A stretch of 64,000 nucleotides of DNA from Mesorhizobium sp. (GTDB taxonomy: Bacteria > Pseudomonadota > Alphaproteobacteria > Rhizobiales > Rhizobiaceae). Within the stretch, counting starts at the first letter, position 1; every line of letters begins with the position of its first letter. Under the pieces are notes generated by a model that was not told the DNA's origin, did not search any database, and saw nothing but the letters and a program-made list of their open reading frames with translations. The position numbers and the translations under genes are program-made. Location: positions 202,299-266,298 of the forward strand of contig SAKE01000003.1 in the NCBI GenBank assembly GCA_004017275.1, in the 5' to 3' direction. This document shows, one piece after another, positions 9,226 to 17,900 of this stretch.

Positions 9226-9448
9226 GTGCCCCCTGCTCGTGAATTCCGGTGTTCCGACACCCGCCCCTAGCGGGTTGAATCACATTCTCCTAGTCCGGAA
9301 AAGGCCTGGGCGGCAAATGTCGGATAAAAATGATGTCTTGTGGCCTTCGGAGTTTTTCAAGCTGTTCACCAGCGTGAAACGCAACTTGCGGTGGCCCGCC
9401 GCAACGGTCTAGTGTCTCGTCACTTCCAAGGGCAATCAGGGGAAACCA

Positions 9449-10192
9449 ATGCAATGGCTGGATAGCGTGGCGGGTCCCGGTTATGCCGCAGCACTGTTGT
9501 GGACGTTTGCAGCGCTTGTCCTGCTGGTCATCGTTCTCATCATCGTCAAGCTCGTGCGCAATCTGACGTTTGGAACCTTCGTCGCCGGCGGCAGGAACCG
9601 CAAGACGCGGCTGGCCGTCATGGATGCCACCGCCGTCGACAGCCATCGTCGATTGGTGCTGATACGCCGCGACGACATCGAGCACCTGCTTCTGATCGGC
9701 GGCCCGACCGATGTCGTTGTGGAACGCGACATCCGGCTTTCGGCGCTGCGTCGTCCTGCGTTGACCGGAGATGGCGGATTGCAGCCGGTCCCGGCCGCTG
9801 CGGCCCCGGCAGCAAGGCCGCGTCCGCCGCAGCCCGCTCCACCGCCGACGAGACAGGCGCCAGCTCCGCAGCCGGTGAACACGGCGCCGCCAGCTCGTCC
9901 GCGCCCAACACCGCCAGCGCCGGCACCTGCACCGAGGCCGGCGACGCAAAGCTACCAGTCGACCAATGTGACGCCGCTGCCCGCCTACGGCTCCGCCAAC
10001 GCCAATGTCGTTCGGCACGCACCACCACCGCCGCCGCCAAGACAGGACAGCATCGACGACACGCTGATGAGGGAACTCGAAGTGTCGCTCGACCAGCCGC
10101 GTTCGAGCGGCCCGGCGGCCAAACCGGCGCCGCAGTCGCTCGACGATGAAATGACCAAGCTTCTCGGTGAACTCTCCAGCCAAAAGAGATGA
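9449..10192 (+). CDS. FliO-like membrane protein with proline-rich tail
   Basis: A 247-residue protein with one N-terminal membrane helix (ALLWTFAALVLLVIVLIIVKLV, about 15-36), then a small basic FliO/YscJ-export-like domain (KTRLAVMDATAVDSHRRLVLIRRDDIEHLLLIGG, about 50-85) and a long Pro/Ala-rich low-complexity region (about 105-170) ahead of an acidic C-terminus. FliO assists assembly of the flagellar type III export gate, and the N-terminal 100 residues support that family. No flagellar genes are in the window, so the assignment is by domain only. AGGGGA precedes the ATG. It is divergent from cckA and convergent with dksA, sharing a bidirectional terminator with the latter. Confidence 0.7.
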   Translation: MQWLDSVAGPGYAAALLWTFAALVLLVIVLIIVKLVRNLTFGTFVAGGRNRKTRLAVMDATAVDSHRRLVLIRRDDIEHLLLIGGPTDVVVERDIRLSALRRPALTGDGGLQPVPAAAAPAARPRPPQPAPPPTRQAPAPQPVNTAPPARPRPTPPAPAPAPRPATQSYQSTNVTPLPAYGSANANVVRHAPPPPPPRQDSIDDTLMRELEVSLDQPRSSGPAAKPAPQSLDDEMTKLLGELSSQKR

Positions 10193-10217
10193 GCAGCGGC
10201 GGGTGCCGCGTCAATGA

Positions 10218-10241
10218 AAATGGCCGGAAAACCGGCCATTT
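10218..10241. terminator. Bidirectional terminator between the FliO-like gene and dksA
   Basis: AAATGGCCGG (10218-10227), loop AAAA, CCGGCCATTT (10232-10241). The stem has 10 bp and ends in T-rich sequence read from either strand, serving both convergent genes. Confidence 0.75.
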
Positions 10242-10286
10242 CAAAAGCAACATTGCCGATGACGGCGTGCGCCGGCGGTTTTGACT

Positions 10287-10703
10287 TCAGTCGTCGCGGT
10301 AGACTTTTTCGCGGCGCTCGTGCCGCTCCTGCGCTTCGATCGACAACGTCGCGATCGGACGCGCATCGAGGCGCTTCAGAGCGATCGGCTCGCCGGTCTC
10401 CTCGCAATAGCCGTAAGTGCCTTCGTCGATGCGCTGCAGGGCGGAATCGATCTTTGCAATGAGCTTGCGCTGACGGTCTCTGGCCCTGAGTTCGATGGCG
10501 CGGTCGGTTTCCGAAGAGGCGCGATCGGCCAGATCGGGGTGATTGGCGTTTTCTTGTTGCAGGATTTCCAGTGTTTCGCGCGCTTCGCGCAATATGTCAT
10601 TCTTCCAAGTGACGAGCTTTGAGCGGAAGTAGGATTTCTGCCGCTCGTTCATGAACGGCTCGTCTTCGGAGGGTACGTAATCGGCGGTAACGATGTCGTT
10701 CAT
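10287..10703 (-). CDS. dksA: RNA polymerase-binding transcription factor DksA (single-cysteine form)
   Basis: Binds the RNA polymerase secondary channel and, with ppGpp, adjusts transcription during the stringent response. The 138 residues contain the coiled coil with tip motif DLADRA (DxxDxA, residues 57-62) and the C-terminal globular region. Of the four zinc-binding cysteines in E. coli DksA only the first is kept: Cys100, with Thr103, Ser121 and Ala124 at the other positions, so this is a zinc-free or weakly binding form. The frame extends upstream to 11309, but the ATG at 10703 matches the family start and follows a sigma-70-like promoter at 10737-10765. It ends at the terminator shared with the convergent FliO-like gene. 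Confidence 0.95.
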   Translation of the reverse strand: MNDIVTADYVPSEDEPFMNERQKSYFRSKLVTWKNDILREARETLEILQQENANHPDLADRASSETDRAIELRARDRQRKLIAKIDSALQRIDEGTYGYCEETGEPIALKRLDARPIATLSIEAQERHERREKVYRDD

Positions 10704-10736
10704 TCGACTCACCCAAACTGCCCCAAATTTGGCGCC

Positions 10737-10765
10737 TATATATTCGCGGTCCGACGCCTGCACAA
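10737..10765 (-). promoter_or_regulatory. Probable sigma-70 promoter of dksA
   Basis: On the minus strand the -35 element TTGTGC (10765-10760) and the -10 element TATATA (10742-10737) are 17 bp apart. Transcription would start near 10730, about 27 nt before the dksA ATG. Confidence 0.65.
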
Positions 10766-11027
10766 GCGCAATCGGCCGTTGTCTCACGCAATTGTTAATG
10801 TGCGCCGGCGCACGCCTTTGCTGCAGCGAACGGTCGTTTTCATACCAAACTACGCTGCGGCACTTTGGATCCGTCCAGCATGCTTTCCGAACATCGACCA
10901 TGATTTTCAGGCGGATGCACAAGCGCCTTTTGCGGCACCGCAGCACGGATGATTCGCAGCTTCGAAGAACACAGGGCCATTGTGCGCAACGCGTTCTCGT
11001 GGCTAATCCTGGAAGGCTTCGGCGTTC
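10766..11027. other. Intergenic region between dksA promoter and sixA-like gene
   Basis: This is the rest of a 333-bp gap between divergent genes. It contains a perfect 14-bp palindrome, GTGCGCCGGCGCAC (10800-10813), about 34 bp upstream of the dksA -35 box, which could be a regulator site. I see no convincing gene or RNA in the remainder. Confidence 0.4.
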
Positions 11028-11036
11028 GGAGGTTGG

Positions 11037-11540
11037 GTGAGCAAGCTTTATCTGTTGCGACATGCAAAGGCCGGCTGGGCACTGCCTGGCATGCGCGATT
11101 TCGATCGCCCGCTCGATGCATCCGGTCGCGCCGACGCCGAAATAATGGGCGCCGCCATGCGCGCCCGCCGCTATGTTCCGGATCTGACGCTGTGCTCCAA
11201 TGCCAAACGCGCCAGGGAGACGCTGGAAGGTCTGGCCGGCCAGACCGATACTGGCCGGGTCCTGTTTTTCGACACGCTCTACAGCGCGGATGCAGCAGGT
11301 TATCTCCACCTCATCCAGAACAATGGCGGATCGGGTTCATTGCTGGTCATTGGCCACAACCCGATGATGGAAGATCTCGCCATGGCGGTTTCGGGCGACG
11401 GCGACGAGACGGCGCGGGCGACGCTCAATCATGGGTTCCCGACCGCGGGCCTTGCGGTCGTCCGCTTTGAAGGCGATCTTGCCAAGGCTGCCCAAGGCAC
11501 CGGCTATCTCGAAGCATTCCTGACACCGGCCGATCTCTGA
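11037..11540 (+). CDS. SixA-like histidine phosphatase family protein
   Basis: A 167-residue cytoplasmic protein of the histidine phosphatase superfamily. The catalytic loop LYLLRHAKAGW (His at residue 8) is at the N-terminus, LTLCSNAKRARETL carries the conserved Arg region, and VIGHNPMMEDL supplies the second catalytic His. Relatives such as SixA dephosphorylate phosphohistidine on proteins; others act on small molecules, so the substrate here is unknown. The start is GTG at 11037 with GGAGG 4 nt upstream. It may be cotranscribed with ycjX, which starts 63 bp downstream. Confidence 0.85.
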   Translation: MSKLYLLRHAKAGWALPGMRDFDRPLDASGRADAEIMGAAMRARRYVPDLTLCSNAKRARETLEGLAGQTDTGRVLFFDTLYSADAAGYLHLIQNNGGSGSLLVIGHNPMMEDLAMAVSGDGDETARATLNHGFPTAGLAVVRFEGDLAKAAQGTGYLEAFLTPADL

Positions 11541-11603
11541 AGCCATTTCAAAGCCTGGTTGCAGAGCCTATATCGGACGAACCGAAGCCCGAGAGAGCAT
11601 ATT

Positions 11604-13082
11604 TTGGCATCATCGCTGACCACCTTCACCGACGAGGCGAGAATTGCCCTCGACACGCTGTCAGGCCGCGCCACCGGGCTTTTTTCCCCATCGCTGCGCC
11701 TCGGCGTGACCGGATTGTCCCGCGCCGGCAAGACGGTGTTCATATCCGCCCTTGTCCACAATTTGATCCATGGCGGGCGCCTGCCGCTGTTCGAGGCGCA
11801 GAAATCGGGGCGCATCGCCCGCGCCTTCCTCGAGCAGCAGCCGGATGACGCTGTGCCGCGCTTCCAGTACGAGGATCACATCGCTGCCCTGGTCAACGAC
11901 CGCGCCTGGCCCGATTCAACGCGCGCCATTTCCGAATTGCGGCTGACCATCGAATATGAATCGGCCTCCGGCTGGAGCCGCATGTTCTCCTCGGGCAGAC
12001 TGTCGGTCGATATCGTCGATTATCCCGGCGAGTGGCTGCTCGATCTGCCGCTGCTCGGCAAATCCTTCGCCGAGTTTTCGCACGAAGCCTTCGAAATGGC
12101 GGTTCTGCCGGTGCGCGAGGACCTGTCGCAGGCCTGGCGGGCGCTGTCGGCCGGGATCGCCCCGAATGCCGATGCCGATGAGATGACGGCGCGCCGCCTG
12201 GCCGAGAGCTTCGCCGCCTATCTCAAGGCCTGCAAGCTCGACGAGCGGGCGCTTTCGACCTTGCCGCCCGGCCGCTTCCTGATGCCTGGCGATCTCGAAG
12301 GCTCGCCCGCACTGACTTTTGCGCCCCTGGTTGGGGTCGGCGACAAGCGTCCGCGCGCAGGGTCGCTGCACGCCATGATGGACAGGCGCTACGAGGCCTA
12401 CAAGACGCATGTCGTCAAACCCTTCTTCCGCGAACACATCACCCGCCTCGATCGCCAGATCGTGCTGATCGACGCCATGCAGGCGCTGAACGCGGGTCCC
12501 GGCGCCATGGCCGACCTGGAGCGCGCGGTGACCGAGATCCTCAGCTGTTTCCGGCCCGGCCGGGGCAGCTTCCTCACCGACCTGTTTTCGCGGCGCATCG
12601 ACCGCATCCTGGTCGCCGCAACCAAAGCCGACCATCTGCATCACGAAAGCCATGACCGCCTGCAGGCGATCGTGCGGCGGCTTGCCGACCGCGCCGTGGG
12701 ACGGGCGAATTTCACCGGCGCCGATGTCGATGTGGTCGCTATGGCGGCGGTCCGCGCGACTCGCGAAGGCACCGTCAAACAGGGTCGAGAAACGCTTCCC
12801 GTCATTATCGGCACACCGATCGCCGGCGAGAGGATCAACGGTGAAATCTTTGATGGAAAGACGGAAACAGCCATATTTCCCGGTGATTTACCGGAGAAAA
12901 TTGATGCGGTATTCGATATTTCCGGACCCGATCACAAGCAGGACGCCGCGGATCCGGCAATCCGCTTCGTCCGTTTCCGTCCACCAAAGCTCGAACGCAC
13001 GGCCGAAGGTGTCACGCTGTCGCTGCCGCATATCAGGCTCGACCGTGCCTTGCAGTTCCTGATCGGAGATCATTTGGCATGA
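11604..13082 (+). CDS. ycjX: YcjX-family GTPase-like protein (DUF463)
   Basis: A 492-residue P-loop protein of the YcjX/DUF463 family, associated with envelope stress and often paired with YcjF. The Walker A motif GLSRAGKT is at residues 37-44; SVDIVDYPGEWLLDLPLL carries the DxPG-type switch, and ILVAATKADHLH resembles a nucleotide-specificity motif. The TTG at 11604, with GAGAGAG 6 nt upstream, is preferred over another in-frame TTG at 11559. The gene overlaps the next one by 4 bp (ATGA), so translation is coupled to the YcjF-like partner. Its biochemical role is not settled. Confidence 0.88.
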   Translation: MASSLTTFTDEARIALDTLSGRATGLFSPSLRLGVTGLSRAGKTVFISALVHNLIHGGRLPLFEAQKSGRIARAFLEQQPDDAVPRFQYEDHIAALVNDRAWPDSTRAISELRLTIEYESASGWSRMFSSGRLSVDIVDYPGEWLLDLPLLGKSFAEFSHEAFEMAVLPVREDLSQAWRALSAGIAPNADADEMTARRLAESFAAYLKACKLDERALSTLPPGRFLMPGDLEGSPALTFAPLVGVGDKRPRAGSLHAMMDRRYEAYKTHVVKPFFREHITRLDRQIVLIDAMQALNAGPGAMADLERAVTEILSCFRPGRGSFLTDLFSRRIDRILVAATKADHLHHESHDRLQAIVRRLADRAVGRANFTGADVDVVAMAAVRATREGTVKQGRETLPVIIGTPIAGERINGEIFDGKTETAIFPGDLPEKIDAVFDISGPDHKQDAADPAIRFVRFRPPKLERTAEGVTLSLPHIRLDRALQFLIGDHLA

Positions 13083-14167
13083 CCGCGCCCCGCAAGCCGG
13101 CGGCATTCCGCATCGAGCCGGAAGCCACGTCGAGACAAGCGCCTCCAGAATCGCGCCCCCAGGCCGATGCCCAGCGCAAACCGCGCGCGATGAAGACCGA
13201 TGTCGCGATGGTCATCCCGGCGGAAGTCGATGTCTTCGACGAGCCCGACATCATTGCCGCGGAACCGCCACCGGCCATCGCCCCCAGGAAACGCTCGCTG
13301 CTCGGCAGCATCTTCTTCGGGGCCTTTGGCGTGCTGGTTTCGCTGGCTGTCGGCCTGTGGACCGACCAGCTCATACGCGACCTCTTTGCGCGCGCCGAAT
13401 GGCTGGGCTGGCTGGCCGCCGGCATGGCAGCCGTCGCCGTGCTGGCGCTTGTTGTGATCCTGATTCGCGAATTCCTGGCGATCGCGCGCCTCGCGGAGGT
13501 CGAAAAGCTGCAGAAGCGGGCGCTCGACGCGATCGCGCGTGACGATCCGAAGGCAGCACGATCGGTCGTCGACGAGCTGTCGGCCTTTGTCGCGGCCAAA
13601 CCCGAGACCGCGGCCGGCCGGCGCTCGCTGGCCGAACTGCGCGGCGAAATCATCGACGGCGGCAATCTGGTGCGCCTGGCCGAAGCCGAAATTCTCGGCC
13701 CCCTCGATACCAAGGCCAAGGTGATGATTCTCGAGGCCGCCAAACGCGTCTCGCTGGTGACGGCGGTCAGCCCGCGTGCGCTGGTCGATGTCGCCTATGT
13801 CGTGTTCGAGGCCGGGCGTCTCATTCGCCGCCTGTCGGAACTCTACGGCGGACGGCCGGGAACGCTGGGTTTCTTCCGCCTGGCGCGCAGCGTGCTGGCG
13901 CATCTGGCGGTTACCGGCTCGATCGCGGTCGGTGACAGTTTCGTCCAGCAGATCGTCGGCCACGGACTGGCGGCGCGCCTTTCGGCCAAGCTTGGCGAGG
14001 GCGTCGTCAACGGCATGATGACGGCGCGCATCGGCATCGCCGCGATGGAGACGGCGCGCCCCCTGCCCTTCAGCGCCGCGAAGCGTCCCGGGCTGGGCGA
14101 TTTCCTCTCGGCGCTGACATCGTTTGCAACCAGGAAAGACGCTGAAACAACCCCGTCCGGCAAGTGA
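13079..14167 (+). CDS. YcjF/TIGR01620-family inner-membrane protein (DUF697)
   Basis: A 362-residue membrane protein, normally the partner of YcjX. An Ala/Pro-rich N-terminal tail (about 1-70) is followed by two transmembrane segments (LLGSIFFGAFGVLVSLAVGL and WLAAGMAAVAVLALVVILI, about 78-130) and a C-terminal DUF697-type domain containing AVSPRALVDVAYVVFEAGRL and VTGSIAVGDSFVQQIVGHGL. Its start overlaps the ycjX stop by 4 bp, so the two are an operon. Function is unknown apart from the family link to envelope stress. Confidence 0.85.
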   Translation: MTAPRKPAAFRIEPEATSRQAPPESRPQADAQRKPRAMKTDVAMVIPAEVDVFDEPDIIAAEPPPAIAPRKRSLLGSIFFGAFGVLVSLAVGLWTDQLIRDLFARAEWLGWLAAGMAAVAVLALVVILIREFLAIARLAEVEKLQKRALDAIARDDPKAARSVVDELSAFVAAKPETAAGRRSLAELRGEIIDGGNLVRLAEAEILGPLDTKAKVMILEAAKRVSLVTAVSPRALVDVAYVVFEAGRLIRRLSELYGGRPGTLGFFRLARSVLAHLAVTGSIAVGDSFVQQIVGHGLAARLSAKLGEGVVNGMMTARIGIAAMETARPLPFSAAKRPGLGDFLSALTSFATRKDAETTPSGK

Positions 14168-14301
14168 GCCGGCAGGAGCGTTTGGACCTTCGGAATTGTT
14201 ACCGAACTGCTTTGCGGCAGCCCCGTAGTGACGAAGCATTAACCAATCTTGTTCATGGTCAGACGGGTTCCAAACAGCCTCTTTGTTGCCGGGTGTCGTC
14301 G

Positions 14302-14856
14302 ATGAAAAGCGTATTCCTCTCCAGCGTCCTGCCCCTGGCGACCGTGATCGCAACAGCTGTCGGTGTTGCCGGAGCTGCCTCCGCGGCGGAACCGGACAAG
14401 CAATTCTTCCAGTCGGCCGAAGGCAAATGGATTGGTCCGGGCGAGATCGTCGCCGGCAAGTACAAGGGTACCAAATTCAACTGCAGTTTTACCGGCTCGA
14501 CGCCCGACGGCAAGGTCGGCATGACACTCGACGGCGGCTGCCGGGTCGGCATGTTCACCCAGCAGATGTCAGCCAAGATCGAGCGCAAGGGCCGCGAGGG
14601 CTACAAGGGCAGCTTCATGGGTGGCGCGACCGGTTCCGGCCTCGACATCATCGGCGGCAATGTGGTCGATGCCCGCAAGGTGGTCTTCACCATCAACCGC
14701 AACCAGCTGCGCGGCGTCATGCAGGCCCGCATCCCCGACGACAATTCGATGACGGTGACCATTGCGGTGCGCGTCGACGACCAGTTGGTGCCGGTGATCG
14801 GCATGAGCCTGAAGCGCGTCGATGCCGTCGAAGTCGGCTCCATCGCGCCGAACTGA
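14302..14856 (+). CDS. Exported protein of unknown function
   Basis: A 184-residue protein with a good Sec signal peptide (hydrophobic about residues 8-27, cleavage after AASA near 29). The mature domain contains KWIGPGEIVAGKYKGTKFNC and MTLDGGCRVGMFTQQMSAKI, with two Cys that may pair, and looks like a small beta-rich periplasmic domain. Similar proteins occur in other rhizobia as hypothetical exported proteins. The ATG at 14302 was chosen because it places the signal peptide at the N-terminus; the frame is open upstream to 14164 but that part is unlike a signal. The ribosome site is weak. Confidence 0.75.
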   Translation: MKSVFLSSVLPLATVIATAVGVAGAASAAEPDKQFFQSAEGKWIGPGEIVAGKYKGTKFNCSFTGSTPDGKVGMTLDGGCRVGMFTQQMSAKIERKGREGYKGSFMGGATGSGLDIIGGNVVDARKVVFTINRNQLRGVMQARIPDDNSMTVTIAVRVDDQLVPVIGMSLKRVDAVEVGSIAPN

Positions 14857-14872
14857 ACAATTCATAGAAAAA

Positions 14873-14896
14873 GGCGGCGACCTAATGGTCACCGCC
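14873..14896 (-). terminator. Terminator of the small lipoprotein-like gene
   Basis: GGCGGCGACC (14873-14882), loop TAAT, GGTCACCGCC (14887-14896): nine of ten pairs match. On the minus strand the stem is followed by TTTTTC, as expected for the gene ending at 14921. It may also serve the convergent gene ending at 14856. Confidence 0.7.
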
Positions 14897-14920
14897 CATT
14901 TAACCGTTCGAATCAGGGCG

Positions 14921-15187
14921 TTAGCCCTTGATCGCGGCCGTCACTTCGTCATAGGCCTTGCAGGCGTCGGCCAACGTCGTGGCGCCCTGATACTTGGTTG
15001 TCACCGCCTGGACCTTGGCCGTCAGATCAGCCGCCTTGGACGGGTCCTTGGTGATCGCTTCCTGCAGCGCGGTAGCCATGTCCTGCGCTTTCTTGGTCGC
15101 GATCTCCGCCGTGCACTCGGGCGCCTTCGAGCAAGCCGAACCGGCAAGCACCGCCAGGCCGACGGCAACAAACAAAAACTTCTTCAT
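14921..15187 (-). CDS. Small exported protein, possible lipoprotein
   Basis: An 88-residue protein: a signal sequence MKKFLFVAVGLAVLAGSAC with a Cys at residue 19 that could be lipidated (the lipobox is imperfect, Gly-Ser-Ala-Cys), then a short helical mature domain with two further Cys (PECTAEI and ADACKAY). Start choice: GAGGAG directly abuts an ATG at 15196 but lies 9 nt from the ATG at 15187, so the latter is preferred. It may be a periplasmic or outer-membrane-anchored helical protein; function unknown. It stands alone, with its own terminator. Confidence 0.75.
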   Translation of the reverse strand: MKKFLFVAVGLAVLAGSACSKAPECTAEIATKKAQDMATALQEAITKDPSKAADLTAKVQAVTTKYQGATTLADACKAYDEVTAAIKG

Positions 15188-15368
15188 GTCAGTCATCTCC
15201 TCAAAAAGGGCGCGACTTGATCGTCGATCACCCTCCAATGGCCGAAGCCGAGCGTCCTTAGCCTTCGATTGCGGCAAGATGCAACGTGTTGCCGGTGTCA
15301 ACTTGTGTATCGCGCCTGCAACATCGCCAGCGGCAGGATTCAGGCTATTGTGTCGGCGGCATGAAAGT

Positions 15369-16577
15369 TCAGCTGCGTGGCTGCAGCAGCGCCAAGACGG
15401 CTGTCGATGCGGCAAGGATAGCAGTCAGAGTCAAAGGCGCTGTAGGGCCATAGGTGTCCACGACATAGCCGCCGACAACCGCGCCGACGGTGATGGCGAT
15501 CTGGAAAGAGGCGACCATCAGGCTGCCCGCTGCTTCCAGCGCGTCAGGCGCTGCGCGAGACAAATTTGTCGGCAGCACCACCGGCGCCATGCCGAAGGCG
15601 AAACCCCACAGCGTAGCGAAGCCAAAGGCAACGCCAATGTGCACGCCCCAGAGAACCAATGCCAGCGCCGCAAACGCCATCAATGCGGCGGTAGCCACGA
15701 GAGCCACGCGGATATTGGCGTCGGCCATGCGGCCACCGGCAATATTGCCGATCACAGCGGCGATGCCAAATCCTAGCAACGCCAGGGCAATTGGCCCGGT
15801 TGCAAGGAGCGTCACGTGTTCGAGGAAAGGACGCACATAAACCGAGCCGGCAAAATGCCCCGTCATCAGCAACAGGATAGCAAGCATACCCAGTTGAATG
15901 CCACGCCGCCGTGTCAGCCGAAGGACGTCTGCAAGACTATTGCTTGCTGTTGCAGGCAAGGTCGGCAGGCTAAGCACTTGTAGCAGCATGGCAAGCAAGG
16001 CCAACCCCGCTGTCATGGCCATGGCGCTGCGCCAACCCAGCCAGTCGCTGATCAACGCGCCCATCGACGGTGCGGCAATGGTTGCGAGCGAGACGCCGAG
16101 GGTGACGATAGCCATGCCCCGCCCCGTCGCGTTGGCGCCAACCAGCCTCGCCACGACGGCGACCGAAAGTGCCCAGAAAGCGCTGAGAGCGATTCCCAGC
16201 CCGGCCCGGCCCAGCAACAACAGCCAGAAATTGGGCGCCAGCGCTGCAAGAACATTGGAACCGACTGCCAAGGCGCTGAGGCCAACCAGCACCGTCTTGC
16301 GGTTCAGTCGGCCGATGAGAACATTGCTCAACATGGCCGTCACGGCGCCGACGGAAGCGGTGGCGGTGACGACCTGTCCGGCCGTCCCCTCGCTGATGCC
16401 GAGATCGCGTGCCATTGGCGTCAGCAGACCTGCGGGCAGGAATTCGGCCGACACCAGGGCAAAGCTGGTGGCCGCCAATGAAATGACCGCGAACCAGGTG
16501 CCCGCGCTCCACGTGGCTGGCGCACCGGCATCGACGTCTATCGCCGCGTCTTCAAGCTGTAATGTTGTGTCTGTCAC
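15369..16577 (-). CDS. MFS efflux transporter, NepI-like (DHA1)
   Basis: A 402-residue, 12-helix major facilitator of the drug:H+ antiporter-1 group. The N-terminal segment EFLPAGLLTPMARDLGIS followed by EGTAGQ closely resembles E. coli NepI, the purine ribonucleoside exporter, and LGRAGLGIALSAFWALSVAV also fits that subfamily. A nucleoside or sugar-like substrate is therefore possible but not shown. An AraC-type regulator is encoded 59 bp upstream on the same strand and may control it. Length and topology are complete. Confidence 0.82.
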   Translation of the reverse strand: MTDTTLQLEDAAIDVDAGAPATWSAGTWFAVISLAATSFALVSAEFLPAGLLTPMARDLGISEGTAGQVVTATASVGAVTAMLSNVLIGRLNRKTVLVGLSALAVGSNVLAALAPNFWLLLLGRAGLGIALSAFWALSVAVVARLVGANATGRGMAIVTLGVSLATIAAPSMGALISDWLGWRSAMAMTAGLALLAMLLQVLSLPTLPATASNSLADVLRLTRRRGIQLGMLAILLLMTGHFAGSVYVRPFLEHVTLLATGPIALALLGFGIAAVIGNIAGGRMADANIRVALVATAALMAFAALALVLWGVHIGVAFGFATLWGFAFGMAPVVLPTNLSRAAPDALEAAGSLMVASFQIAITVGAVVGGYVVDTYGPTAPLTLTAILAASTAVLALLQPRS

Positions 16578-16636
16578 GGAAAGATCTCCAAAGTTTGGAG
16601 GTCTTCATAGACGAGCCCCTTCGGATGATATGTACC

Positions 16637-17626
16637 TCAAAGTCCGAAATTCATGTCTATTCGTCCGGGAATTGTGCGACGCACAACGCCCGGCGAGACA
16701 CTGGTGATGCGCTTGAACGCGCGAGCGAAGGATGCCTCGGAATCATAGCCCAAACGGGTAGCGACCTCGGCCACCGACAAGCCGTTTTGCCCCAACAACT
16801 CGCGGGCAAGCTGCATGCGCAGACGGGCGAGATAGCGTGCAGCACCCTCCCCCAATACAGCGCTGAAGCGTTCGGCGAAAATCGAGCGCGATTGGCCTGC
16901 CAGGCCGGCGAGGCTTTCCAGCGTCCAGTTATGGCCGGGGTCTCGGTGCATGGCTGCCAGAGCGCGGCCAATATGAGGGTCGCGGATGGCTGCGAGCCAA
17001 CCGGTGGTCGAGGCTCCCGTGCAATTGACCCAGCAGCGAATGAGCCGGGCTGTCAGCAAGTCCGCCATACGCGACAAGATGGTGGCGCTGCCCATCTGCG
17101 GTTGCGCGGCCTCCGCGGTCATAGCCGCCAGCAAAGGACCAACGACCGGGTCATTGCCGGCCACGTCGCAACCCTTGATGATAGGGGGCATCAACGTGAT
17201 CAATGGGTTAAGCGCACAGGCGCCCAAGGCCATGGACCCGCAGAAAAGGGTGCTTGTCGCGCCCGTGCCTTCCCGTACCACTTCGCAGACGTTGCTTCCC
17301 AACTTGGTCACCTGGCAATCATCGAGCGAGCCGCCTGCAACGTCCGGCGCGCTGGCCAGCCGATGGGCGATGCCTTGCGGCAGCAGCACCAGATCGCCAT
17401 CGCGCAACTCCTGCCAGCCTTGCGCTTCGGTATGGATCCAGCATGGACCCTGACCGACAAAGTGAAAACGAAGCAGCGGTTGTTCCGGGAAGGCGATGCT
17501 CCATGGATGTCGGAGCTCGCAGCGGCCATAGTTGACGCCACTCAAGCGAAAGTCTTGTAGGACTTCGCTGAGCGCATCCATCGGAATATGTGGCGCCGAA
17601 GACGGTTGGGACGAATAGTCAGGCAT
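16637..17626 (-). CDS. AraC-family transcriptional regulator with cupin domain
   Basis: A 329-residue regulator: an N-terminal cupin-type sensor domain (about 1-195; LRFHFVGQGPCWIH, LRDGDLVLLPQGIAHRL) and a C-terminal double helix-turn-helix (about 225-325; WTLESLAGLAGQSRSIFAER, then LSVAEVATRLGYDSEASFAR AFKR). The ATG at 17626 is preferred to the upstream in-frame start at 17701. It precedes the NepI-like exporter on the same strand, suggesting local control of that pump by a small ligand. Confidence 0.88.
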   Translation of the reverse strand: MPDYSSQPSSAPHIPMDALSEVLQDFRLSGVNYGRCELRHPWSIAFPEQPLLRFHFVGQGPCWIHTEAQGWQELRDGDLVLLPQGIAHRLASAPDVAGGSLDDCQVTKLGSNVCEVVREGTGATSTLFCGSMALGACALNPLITLMPPIIKGCDVAGNDPVVGPLLAAMTAEAAQPQMGSATILSRMADLLTARLIRCWVNCTGASTTGWLAAIRDPHIGRALAAMHRDPGHNWTLESLAGLAGQSRSIFAERFSAVLGEGAARYLARLRMQLARELLGQNGLSVAEVATRLGYDSEASFARAFKRITSVSPGVVRRTIPGRIDMNFGL

Positions 17627-17900
17627 TTCATAGTTATAGACACCGAACGTCCGGCGGGCAAGCGGAGACCTGAGGCGATTGCCCCGACTTGTTCTACACA
17701 ATCGCCTTTCCGGCCACTTTCAGCGCGCGCCATACTTAAACGCAGGAATGCGCCAGCGCGTGTCTGGCAGTCCTTTGGGGCGGCGACAAAAACGCTTCCA
17801 GATCATAGGTTTAATGAGGACAAACTGAGATTATGAGCCCAAGAAGATGCTGTAGTAATCTAAATGAACGAATCGGCCCTCGAACGAGCGGAATGACAAT

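Noticed and set aside
10704..11309. Upstream extension of the dksA reading frame
   Set aside because: The extension is unlike any DksA, lies across a good promoter, and the internal ATG matches the family start.
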